This document shows positions 54,945-63,169 of a stretch of 64,000 nt of DNA, piece after piece. Under the pieces are notes generated by a model, which did not search any database, was not told the DNA's origin, and worked only from the letters and a program-made list of their open reading frames with translations. Each line of letters begins with the position of its first letter. Position 1 is the first letter of the stretch. Position numbers and translations under genes: made by a program. This stretch comes from Campylobacter hominis ATCC BAA-381 (GTDB lineage: Bacteria; Campylobacterota; Campylobacteria; Campylobacterales; Campylobacteraceae), in assembly GCF_000017585.1 (NCBI RefSeq), contig NC_009714.1, positions 186,001-250,000 on the forward strand, given 5' to 3'.

Positions 54945-54959
54945 TTTATAAATTCCCAT

Positions 54960-55231
54960 ATCAAATTTTTATTATTTGCGTTTTTTAGGCTTTTTATCTC
55001 TTTTTTATATATTCATATGCAAAAGAAAAGATTTTAAATCCTAAACGCACCCTAAACACATTAAAACTCATTTTTAAAAATAATCTTTGTTTGGTTTTAA
55101 GGGTAAAAAATATTTTTGGTTTAAGTATAACTTTAAAAAAGTTTTGTTTCACTCTATATAACCCCTATTTAGAATGATTTTGATGAGTTTTTCACATACA
55201 ATAACGCTAAAAATTAAAAAGGAGAAAGGCT
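54960..55231. other. Divergent control region between packaging and capsid operons
   Basis: This 272-base region has no gene. It should contain both late promoters. A TATATAA near 55154-55162 could be the rightward -10; no Mu-type C-activator site was recognised. AAAAAGGAG (from 55217) is the ribosome site for the protease gene. Confidence 0.45.
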
Positions 55232-55972
55232 TTGCAAAAAGGTGTAATAGAAAAACTCTTAAGCCTTAATTATAAAGACGGGGAACTGATAAAAGTAAGC
55301 CCCGTCGGGGAGGTAAAAGGGTTAGATGGCAGAGTTTTCAAAATAAATGCTGCTTCTTTGATAGAAACAATTCAAAAAAACAATCTTGACATCGTCCTAG
55401 ACGAAAATCATAGCTTTGCAGGTGCAATAGGCTGGTTTGGCAAAGATAGTTTTGTGGAAAAAGAGGACGGTATCTATGCAAAACTTGAACTAAATGACAA
55501 AGGCAAAGAGCTTGTAGAAAAAAGAATTTACAGATATCTAAGCCCTGTGTTTGATACGGACGGAAGTGAGGTGACCGGACTTGACTCGGTCGGACTGGTA
55601 AATAGACCAAATTTACTTAACAACGCGCTAAATTTTAAAGGAGAAGAAATGAATGTAAAAGACAGCAGCGAATACAAAGAGCTTTTAAAAGAGCTTGAAA
55701 AAATCAAAAAAGAAAATGAAGCCCTTAAAAATGAACTTGAAAAGCTCAAAAAAGATAGCACACAAGAGAAAAATGAAAAAGCTGAAAATGAAAGCGATAA
55801 AAAAGAACTGAATACAAGACTTGAAAATATAGAAAGCAGCCTAAAAAGTATAACCGCTATTTTCGGCAAAAAAAATCTTGAGGCAAATGCAAAAGAGTCT
55901 TTGAGCGAAGCTGAAAAAAATATTGCAAATATGCTTGGGATTAGCGAAGATGAATATAAAGGAGCGAAATAA
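55232..55972 (+). CDS. Phage protease/scaffold (Mu I-like)
   Basis: The 246-residue protein begins with TTG and AAGGAG 8 bases upstream. The N-terminal ~140 residues are a Mu I-type protease (VLDENHSFAGAIGWFGKDS, RYLSPVFDTDGSEVTGLDSV). The C-terminal ~100 residues are a Lys/Glu coiled coil, the scaffold (Z) part. It cleaves and guides the capsid protein encoded next; its stop overlaps the capsid ATG. Confidence 0.88.
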   Translation: MQKGVIEKLLSLNYKDGELIKVSPVGEVKGLDGRVFKINAASLIETIQKNNLDIVLDENHSFAGAIGWFGKDSFVEKEDGIYAKLELNDKGKELVEKRIYRYLSPVFDTDGSEVTGLDSVGLVNRPNLLNNALNFKGEEMNVKDSSEYKELLKELEKIKKENEALKNELEKLKKDSTQEKNEKAENESDKKELNTRLENIESSLKSITAIFGKKNLEANAKESLSEAEKNIANMLGISEDEYKGAK

Positions 55973-56826
55973 TGGCACATTTTGAAGAGACGGCGATTGG
56001 ATTTAAGGCGATTTTCCAAAAAACATTCAATGATACGAAAAGCGAAGCCGACGCTATGGCAATGCGAATCGTAAGTAACGATTTGAGCGAAAAATATGTT
56101 TGGCTTGGAAATTTTCCGATGATGAAATAGTGGGTTGGCGATAGAGATATTAAAAAATTCAAAGATTACGGATATTTGCTTGAAAACGTGCCTTTTGAGG
56201 CAAGCGTGAGCGTTCCGAATAATCATTTGGAATATGACAAAATAGGCGTATATAAGCCTGCAATCGAGCAAATGGCATACAATGCAAAAAGATTCGGTGC
56301 AAGTCTGGTTGCTGAAATTTTGCTTAAAGCCGACAGCAAAAACTGCTACGACGGAAAACCGTTTTTTGCGGCAGACCACGATATAGAGGGAGATACTTAT
56401 GCAAACACGGGAACTGGCGTTTTAAACAGTGATAATTTAATTGCAGCTGAGGCTTTTATGAGAACCATAAAAGGAAATAAAAAACAAAATATGGGAGTAA
56501 TGCCGACACACCTTATCTGCGGTCCTAAAAATCTTGCAAATGCAATCAAAGCGGTAGAAAAAGACTATTTGACAGGCGGTGAAGCAAATGCAACTTTTAA
56601 AAGATACTCACTTTTGGTTTTGCCGGAGATAGCCGATACCAGCTGGTATCTGATGGACCTTTCAAAACCTGTGAAGCCTTTTGTATTGCAAGTGGCAAAA
56701 GATGGAGTCTTTGAAGCAAGCAACGACTATCGTTTTATGAAAGATGAAGCGCTTTTCGGTTGCAAAAGCTTCATGAATGCAGGTTATGCACTTTGGCAAC
56801 TAGCATACAAATCAACCGGCGCATAA
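55972..56826 (+). pseudogene. Major capsid protein (Mu T-like) interrupted by an amber stop
   Basis: The frame from ATG 55972 (after GGAG) reads AHFEETAIGFKAIFQKTFND then YVWLGNFPMMK, then TAG at 56128-56130, codon 53, then WVGDRDIKKFKDYG and VPFEASVSVPNN in the same frame. In Mu T this site is typically a Glu or Arg followed by W(I/V)GDR, so GAG to TAG is the simplest change. The full length would be 284 residues. Unless suppressed, no capsid would form. Confidence 0.85.
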
Positions 56827-56839
56827 AAAGGTATCAAAA

Positions 56840-57007
56840 ATGCACTATAGCGCCGATATGTTCAAGGTAAGCAGTGATGGAAATACAGGAAAAACTGATT
56901 CTAAGAGCAAAACAAAGCCTACAAAACAAAGCGGAAATAACAGAGCAAATAGCAGAAATAGCTCTAAAAGAAGCGCGGGAACTGACAAAAAACCTGCCGC
57001 TTCCTGA
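56840..57007 (+). CDS. Possible 55-residue low-complexity protein overlapping the next gene
   Basis: AAAAAGG lies 8 bases before ATG 56840; the product (MHYSADMFKVSSDGNTGKTD, then Ser/Lys/Asn-rich) overlaps most of the gene at 56877 in another frame. Mu-like phages have a short gene in this position. It may be real or a shadow. Confidence 0.35.
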   Translation: MHYSADMFKVSSDGNTGKTDSKSKTKPTKQSGNNRANSRNSSKRSAGTDKKPAAS

Positions 57008-57185
57008 GCCGATATTGCTTGATATAGCAATGTTTAGACTGAAGCTTCTTTTAAAAATCGAACCAAATGAGTTGGATCTCATTTTATATAAAGAAGCTTT
57101 GAAAATTGCCGGGAGTTTTAGCGTTGATGAAAACGGCGAAATTTTGAGCAATACAAAATACGGAATGAGAAAAAGCGAGTTTTAG
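56877..57185 (+). CDS. Phage structural accessory protein (Mu gp36 position)
   Basis: The ~102-residue protein is helical and acidic/basic mixed (LRAKQSLQNKAEITEQIAEI). ATG 56877 follows AAGG at 9 bases; a GTG one codon earlier is the alternative. The location between capsid and tail genes fits a head-tail joining role; not proven. Confidence 0.55.
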   Translation: MEIQEKLILRAKQSLQNKAEITEQIAEIALKEARELTKNLPLPEPILLDIAMFRLKLLLKIEPNELDLILYKEALKIAGSFSVDENGEILSNTKYGMRKSEF

Positions 57186-57548
57186 ATGAAAAACTTAAAA
57201 GAAGCCTACAAAACTTTAAAAGAAATTTTCCCGGAAGCTATAGATGTAGGAAGTGAAAACATAGAGCAGCCGGGACTTTATCTTCTTTTAAATTCTCTAA
57301 AAAAAGAAAGTATAGGGATAGATAGAGTAAGTTTTAAACTTTATCTTGCGGCAAGAAGCCTGAATGACGATAATTTGGGTTTGATTGACAAACTTGACGA
57401 AATAAGACTTAGAGCTGTTAAACAGGTAAAAAATTTAAAAGATGATTTAAGTCAAAGTTTAGAGTTTTTGGGTTTTAAAGACAGTCTTTATATATATGTT
57501 TTTGAAATTGATTTTAAGATTTTTAGGAGTGAAAAAAATGATAAATAA
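57186..57548 (+). CDS. Phage protein of unknown function (Mu gp37 position)
   Basis: A 120-residue protein starting one base after the preceding stop. It has no recognised motif. Being directly upstream of the lysis genes, it may be a head-tail connector. Confidence 0.5.
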   Translation: MKNLKEAYKTLKEIFPEAIDVGSENIEQPGLYLLLNSLKKESIGIDRVSFKLYLAARSLNDDNLGLIDKLDEIRLRAVKQVKNLKDDLSQSLEFLGFKDSLYIYVFEIDFKIFRSEKNDK

Positions 57549-57846
57549 ACTTTTTTATATTGTATTAGCCGCTCTTATTTTTGACGTTATTATTGCTTTT
57601 TATCAAAATTTTCAAATAAGGGCAAAAAACAAAGAAATTGCAGAACTAAGCGATAAAATTTTATTGTGTAATAATAAATTCACGCTTTGCGATGCCTATT
57701 TGCAAAAACAAAATGCAGCCATAAAAGACTTGAAACTGAAAAAGTCCTTTGAACCCACTGATACAAGCAAAATTGAAAAAGTTTTCATAAAAGATAAAAC
57801 TTGCGAGGGCGAATTAAAGGCATACAAGGAGCTTTTTAATGAGTGA
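57538..57846 (+). CDS. Inner-membrane spanin subunit-like protein (Rz-like)
   Basis: ATG 57538 has AGGAG at good spacing. One N-terminal transmembrane helix (FYIVLAALIFDVIIAFY) is followed by a periplasmic helical part with Cys residues (about 102 residues). Overlap with a downstream small lipoprotein gene gives the typical Rz/Rz1 pair that fuses inner and outer membranes at lysis. Confidence 0.7.
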   Translation: MINKLFYIVLAALIFDVIIAFYQNFQIRAKNKEIAELSDKILLCNNKFTLCDAYLQKQNAAIKDLKLKKSFEPTDTSKIEKVFIKDKTCEGELKAYKELFNE

Positions 57847-58078
57847 TGATTTAATTTTTATGTTTATGGTTTTTATTACTTTGATTTTACTTTGCGGGTG
57901 TAGTGCAAAAAATGCACAAGTGACGTATAAAGACGTTTTAATCCCCGTTAGATGTGATATTAAAATGCCTTTAAAACCGCGAAATGACGGCACTTTTGAA
58001 GCGCATAAAAAGCTTATGATTTATTATCTGGAATGCGAAAACACGCTTAAATATTGTTTAGGAAAAGACAATGAATGA
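57839..58078 (+). CDS. Outer-membrane spanin-like lipoprotein (Rz1-like)
   Basis: A 79-residue protein with signal and lipobox LILLCGC, acylated Cys about residue 21. It overlaps the preceding gene by 8 bases and has AAGGAG upstream. Together with the preceding membrane protein it forms the spanin pair. Confidence 0.7.
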   Translation: MSDDLIFMFMVFITLILLCGCSAKNAQVTYKDVLIPVRCDIKMPLKPRNDGTFEAHKKLMIYYLECENTLKYCLGKDNE

Positions 58079-58409
58079 AAAAATAATAACAGAAAGCGGA
58101 AATTTTATAGCTAGTGCTGATAAATGGGGTGTTACAGGGCTTAGCGTATTTTTTACGCTTATTATTATAGGAGTTGTATTTTTCTTTATGTGGTTTATCG
58201 TCAAAGAGCTCAAACGCTCGGTTGACGGCAACACTGAAGCTATAAAAGATAGCGGCGAGATAAGCAAAGAAATAGTAAAAACTCTCAGCCAACACAACGA
58301 AAAAGCAAATTTAACCGCTCAAATCACAGACAAAATTTCAAAAACGCAAGATGAAATTCATAGCGACGTGAAAGAGATATTAAGGAGAACAGAAAATGGC
58401 AAATTTTGA
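58071..58409 (+). CDS. Holin-like one-helix membrane protein
   Basis: A 112-residue protein with one strong helix (VFFTLIIIGVVFFFMWFIV) near residues 27-45 and a charged tail. It lies between the spanins and endolysin and overlaps both, as holins often do. The function is inferred from position and topology. Confidence 0.65.
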   Translation: MNEKIITESGNFIASADKWGVTGLSVFFTLIIIGVVFFFMWFIVKELKRSVDGNTEAIKDSGEISKEIVKTLSQHNEKANLTAQITDKISKTQDEIHSDVKEILRRTENGKF

Positions 58410-58983
58410 TAAAAGTTATGATGAACTTTTAAAACTCGAATTTAACAATCCTAAAAATGCTTTGCATAAAAACCCGGGCGAAAACGGGCTTACATTTATG
58501 GGAATATGTGAAAGTGCAAATTCTAATTTCGTCGGCTGGATAAAAATCAAAGACGTGCTTAAAACTTGCGGACAAATGGAAAAAGCAAGCGAAATTTTAT
58601 ACAAAGATGAAGCGCTTAAACGTGAAGTAAAAGAGTTTTATAAGGCTAACTTTTGGGACAGTGCAAATCTTGGCGCGATTAAAAACGACAGGATTGCGGA
58701 TCTGATTTTTAAATTCGGCGTAAATACGCACACAAAAACCGCTATTAAAAAAGCGCAAAAAACAGTAGGCGTAAAAGAGGACGGAATAATAGGAAAAATC
58801 ACATTAAAGGCATTTAGCGAGATTAGCGAAAAAGATTTTGAAACAAAATATAAAAAAGAGTTTGAAATTTTTTATATGGATTTAGTGAGAAACAATCCCG
58901 AAAAATACGGGAGATTTTCAGGCGGCTGGCTAAACAGAGTGAAATTAAGTCAGGCGGACTTGGATTTTATTCGTTTAGCATAA
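58396..58983 (+). CDS. Phage endolysin, GH108 muramidase with peptidoglycan-binding domain
   Basis: A 195-residue protein. The N-terminus (YDELLKLEFNNPKNALHKNP, with the catalytic Glu at about residue 15, then ENGLTFMGIC) fits GH108. The C-terminal part has KTVGVKEDGIIGKITLKAF, a peptidoglycan-binding fold. It degrades the wall at lysis. AAGGAG precedes the ATG. Confidence 0.85.
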   Translation: MANFDKSYDELLKLEFNNPKNALHKNPGENGLTFMGICESANSNFVGWIKIKDVLKTCGQMEKASEILYKDEALKREVKEFYKANFWDSANLGAIKNDRIADLIFKFGVNTHTKTAIKKAQKTVGVKEDGIIGKITLKAFSEISEKDFETKYKKEFEIFYMDLVRNNPEKYGRFSGGWLNRVKLSQADLDFIRLA

Positions 58984-59000
58984 AAATTAAAGGAGAAAAA

Positions 59001-59915
59001 ATGGCAAGAGTTTTGAGTAGAACAGGGCTTAAAATCTGTGTTGAAGATGTGTCAGGGACTTATAAAAAACCGGAACAGGTTTTAAAAATCACAAGCAATA
59101 TAACGCCAAAAGTCACAATGGATGAAGTGGAAATTCCAAATTTCGGCTTTTTTGGCGGGGCTAAAGATGTCGTAACGATAGCAGACTGGGGGCAAATGGA
59201 AATTGAAGCCACAACCTGCCTTTACAAAGACATCACATTTTATGACAATCTTTTTGCAATCTGCAATCTTAAAAAAGAAACAGATACAAACGGCAATTTC
59301 ATTTATACACCGGACACTCACAGCGAAAAAACGGGAAGCATCGATTTGATTTTACCCGATAGAATATTCAAAGGCAAAGGCGCAAAAAGCAGCCTAAAGC
59401 TTGAGGGGAAAGTCGGAGACAAAGTAGAAATGACCTTTGGTATCAAAGCAGCCTATGACGGTGAAGTTGTAGAACCGCAAAACATCACGGACATAAAAGT
59501 GGGTGAAGCGCTTTTAATCAGGCGTCTTGGAAGTATGACGATTAACGGCACGGACATCAACCTGAGTGAATTCAGCTTTGATATGGGAAACGTGATTAAC
59601 TATGAAAAATTCACGAACATAGGCGAGTTTCATATGTCAGATTACGAGCCAAAACTTACTTTGAAAATGCGCCTTGAAGCTGGGGCTGAAAGTGGCTTTA
59701 ATGAGTTTGCAAACGGCACAACAATGAGTTTTGTTGCAATTTTTAAAGATAGCGAGGGAAAAGATATTTTCAAACTTGAAATTCCGCGTGCAAAAGTAAG
59801 CAAAGCGCCTGAATTTAATGATTTAGATGGTATTTACGTAATAGATAGAGAGTTTTTAGCCCTTTCGGATAAAGGCGACGACAACTTTAAAATCACATAC
59901 TATAAACAAGCATAG
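59001..59915 (+). CDS. Tail tube-like protein
   Basis: A 304-residue beta-rich protein (ARVLSRTGLKICVEDVSGTY, later INLSEFSFDMGNVINYEKFT) immediately upstream of the tail assembly chaperones and tape measure gene, the fixed place of the tail tube in tailed phages. No sheath gene is seen, so the tail seems non-contractile. AAGGAG precedes it. Confidence 0.7.
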   Translation: MARVLSRTGLKICVEDVSGTYKKPEQVLKITSNITPKVTMDEVEIPNFGFFGGAKDVVTIADWGQMEIEATTCLYKDITFYDNLFAICNLKKETDTNGNFIYTPDTHSEKTGSIDLILPDRIFKGKGAKSSLKLEGKVGDKVEMTFGIKAAYDGEVVEPQNITDIKVGEALLIRRLGSMTINGTDINLSEFSFDMGNVINYEKFTNIGEFHMSDYEPKLTLKMRLEAGAESGFNEFANGTTMSFVAIFKDSEGKDIFKLEIPRAKVSKAPEFNDLDGIYVIDREFLALSDKGDDNFKITYYKQA

Positions 59916-59925
59916 GGGAATATAA

Positions 59926-60426
59926 ATGATAAGAACAAAATATAACATTGAACTGAATATCGATGATGAAGTTTTTCACATAGAAGTTAGAGAACCTAAT
60001 TTAAAGGAGAAAAAAGAGCTTGAATTAAGCGTAAAAGAAAGCAAAGAGCTTTTAAATAGCCTTAGTGAAAACGAAAATAAAAGAGCGAACCTAAACAGGC
60101 AAATAAAAGAGAACACAGAGATGATTGAAATAAATAAAGAGCTGTCTAAACAATCCATAAAAGATAAATTTTCTCTGTTTTTGGAAAATAAAACTCTTAT
60201 AAAGAAAAACAAAGAGCTGAATTTAGAAATTAACAAGCTTAAGTTGCCTGATTTTACAGAAATAGATACGAAATTTGAAAACGCATTGAATATCAAAAAC
60301 GAAATGCTTATAAGCGGAATTGATAAAGAGAAGCTCTTAAATGCATTAAAACAAAAAGGCATTAAAAATAGCTATTTTTGGGATATTTTGAGTAAAGAAA
60401 TTGCAAAAGAGCAGGAAAAAAAGTAA
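59926..60426 (+). CDS. Tail assembly chaperone (G-like), 0-frame product
   Basis: A 166-residue helical Lys/Glu-rich protein. It ends at TAA (60424-60426) directly behind the slippery heptamer A AAA AAG (60417-60423). Without slippage this short form is made; with slippage it is extended by the 102 residues encoded by 60423-60731. This copies the G/GT arrangement of lambda-like tails. The ribosome site precedes the ATG by 7 bases. Confidence 0.8.
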   Translation: MIRTKYNIELNIDDEVFHIEVREPNLKEKKELELSVKESKELLNSLSENENKRANLNRQIKENTEMIEINKELSKQSIKDKFSLFLENKTLIKKNKELNLEINKLKLPDFTEIDTKFENALNIKNEMLISGIDKEKLLNALKQKGIKNSYFWDILSKEIAKEQEKK

Positions 60427-60731
60427 CCAGGCTTTGTGATTTTATAGCACAAAGCTATAAAAATAAAGAGTTACCGCCAACACCTAAAAATGCAGACGAA
60501 AAAGAGTTTTTTAACCTAAGAGGAATTGTTTTTTTAGAGGATGATTGGGAAAAAGTTATGTTTGATACTTTTTTAAGGGTTTTGGAGTTTAAAGATAGTT
60601 TTTATCTGAATTATGACCTTGCTAAAGAGTATTTAAAAGAGTATGAACTTGAAATAAAAGAGCATTACGAGATTTTAAAAACTATGTTAAATGCCCTTAA
60701 TAAAGAGGTTTTAAAAGGAAGCGCGAAGTGA
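60417..60731 (+). CDS. -1 frameshift extension of the tail chaperone (T-part)
   Basis: In the -1 frame after A AAA AAG, 102 codons continue with VTRLCDFIAQSYKNKELPPT and end in TGA (60729-60731), overlapping the tape measure GTG. It has no start codon of its own, as is usual for the T part. The fusion would be about 268 residues. A AAA AAG is the classical bacterial -1 slip site. The site and frame are seen; the efficiency is unknown. Confidence 0.85.
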   Translation, partial: KKVTRLCDFIAQSYKNKELPPTPKNADEKEFFNLRGIVFLEDDWEKVMFDTFLRVLEFKDSFYLNYDLAKEYLKEYELEIKEHYEILKTMLNALNKEVLKGSAK

Positions 60732-63167
60732 CAAAAAATCTAAATATAAAAATAAATGTCGATACTAAAACAGGGCAAATAAGCATCTTAAATTCTGAAT
60801 TTAAAGGCTTGACAAACAGCACCTCAAAAGCTTCCGAAAAACTTAAAAATTTAGATGGCTGCTTTGATAAAATAAGAGGCACTATTGTATCTTTAGTCGG
60901 CGGATTTCTAACAATAAAAACTGCTATGGATGCCTTAAACATAGCAGACAACTTCAAAAATTTAGAGGGACGATTAAGTCTTGTTTCAAATTCTCAAAAC
61001 GAACTCATAGCTTCCACTCAGGCTCTTTTTGAAATCTCTCGCGACACAAGACAAAGCTTTGAGAGCACGGCGGGTCTTTATTTTCGCCTTGCCTCATCTG
61101 TAAAAGAACTTGGCTATTCACAACAAGAGCTTGCGGATGTCACAAGAACAATCAGTCAAAGTTTGATAATAAGCGGTGCTTCAGCCGACTCAGCGAACGC
61201 GGCTTTGGTTCAATTGGGGCAAGGTTTGGCAAGCGGAACGCTAAGAGGCGATGAACTAAACTCAGTCTTGGAGCAAAGCCCACGCCTTGCACAAATGATA
61301 GCCGATGGAATGGGAATAACCATAGGGGAGATTAGGAAAGTCGCAGAAGAAGGCAAAATAACAAGCCAAACCGTGATAGAAGCCGTAAAATCACAAGGCG
61401 AAGCTGTTTCAAGCGAGTTTGAAAAAATGCCTCTAACGGTAGGTCAAGCAACAACAAATGTCAAAACTTCCATTATGGAGTTGATTTCCGAGTTTGATAA
61501 AGCAACGGGAGCAAGCAGCACGGTTTCCGACTCCATAATGGAGATTTCCAATACAATAAGCAGCAACAAAACCGAAATAATAGAGTTTGGAAGAGATGTT
61601 TTCAGCTCTTGGAAAATGATGGCAACAGGAGTAATTCTTTTAGGAGAGGGAGTAATAAGCGGCTTTGATTTGATAATAAACGGATTTGGCGAAGTTGTAG
61701 CAAGAGTCGAGCTTTTAGGCAAACAAGGGCTATACAATATGACAAGTTGGCTAAGTGATAAAATAAATGATGTAATAGCTTTTTTTGAAGATGCATACAA
61801 TAAAATAGCAAGCTTTTTCGGAGCTGAAATAAAAAAGTTTGATAGAGTGGATTTGAGGGTTGATTTAGGGATAGAGAAAAGTCTGGAAAAACTTAACGCC
61901 GCTACTGCAAAAACAGACGAAATAATCCAAAAAAGAGCTCAAAACATACAAAAATACACCGATAGCATAAAAAAAGATTTTGATGATATTGCAAATTTAA
62001 GAACCCAAAAAATAGAAAAAATAGAATTAAACACCAAAAGAGGGAAAAATACCGTTAAAGCACCCAAACAAAATACATCCGGCAAAGGAAAAAGCGCAGA
62101 ACAAATAGCAAGAGAAAAAGAGCTTGCCATAAAAAAAGAGCTTGACAGACAGATAGAATATTACAAAGCTATAGGTGATTTAACAAATCAACGCCTTAAA
62201 GAAAAAGAAAAAGAAACCTTGCGCTTAAAAGAGCTAGGACTTAATAACCTCCAAATTCAGGAGTATTTCGCAAAAGAAGAAACAAAATGGAAAAATGATG
62301 AGCTTAAAAAAGCAGCTTGAAAACTTGGAATGCTACTACGAATTAGTCGGAGAAAAAGCAAAAGCCGGAAATGTAAGAGCTAAAATAAATGCTATGGATA
62401 TGCAAAGTAGCGGCAACTACACAAACGAGCAGATTGCAGATGCAAATTTTGGAAGCGAGCAGCAAAAAACCAACTATGATACGCTAAACAGCGCTATGGG
62501 ATATGATACAGGAATCAGCGGTGAGCTTGCGACAAGGCTGTCCGCAATTGATGAATTTCACGATGCCGAACTTGCAAGGATTACGGAGCACTACGCTTTG
62601 CTGGAAGATACCAAAGCAAATCATATTGCAAAAGAGCAGGAGATGGACAGACTTGCAATCCAGACCAATCTAAGTTATGCAAGTGCGGGATTTGACGCAC
62701 TGGGCGGACTTGCAAAAATGTTTTACGACGCAAGCGGCGGCGAAAATAAGGCTGCGCTTCGTGCATATCAGGCAATGATGGTCGGTAAAGCTATCGTAAA
62801 TACCTATACGGCTGCTACAAATGCTTACGCAAGTGCAGGAAACCCGTATCTTGGAGCGGCTCTTGCAGCTCTAGCAATAGCGCAGGGAATGGCTCAAGTT
62901 GCACAAATCAAAGCGCAAAAATTCCACACAGGCGGTATGGTAGGCGGCGGAAATTTGAAAAACGATGAAGTAAATGCAGTGCTTTTAAAGGGCGAATATG
63001 TATTAAATCGCGAACAAACCAAACAATTAAAAGACAGCGCCTCAGCACCGCAAACCGAACAAGGCGGCGGAATAACAATAGTAAATACCGTAGATCCGCA
63101 TTTGTTTGAGACTTGGGCGGAAAGTAGAAGCGGCAGAAAAGTAATAAAAAACATAGTAGGAGCATAG
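60728..63167 (+). pseudogene. Tape measure protein, split by an A6 frameshift
   Basis: Piece 1 (GTG 60728 to 62320) has the tape-measure signature LGQGLASGTLRGDELNSVLE and AQMIADGMGITIGEIRK, then coiled coil. Piece 2 (to 63167) continues coiled coil and ends with ALAIAQGMAQVAQIKAQKFH and KGEYVLNREQTKQL, typical ends. One A too many in the A6 run at 62306-62311: with five, KNDELKKQLENLECYYELVG joins them, giving about 810 residues. The tape measure sets tail length. It might be a real split, a pseudogene or an error. Confidence 0.8.
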
Positions 63168-63169
63168 AT

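Noticed and set aside
56128-56130. Stop-codon reassignment in the phage
   Set aside because: One in-frame stop is TAG and the other TGA, and many neighbouring genes end properly at both codons.
55528-56379. A 283-codon frame on the minus strand across the protease and capsid genes
   Set aside because: It is the complement of the Lys/Glu coiled coil and the capsid; low-complexity Ser/Phe composition, no family resemblance.
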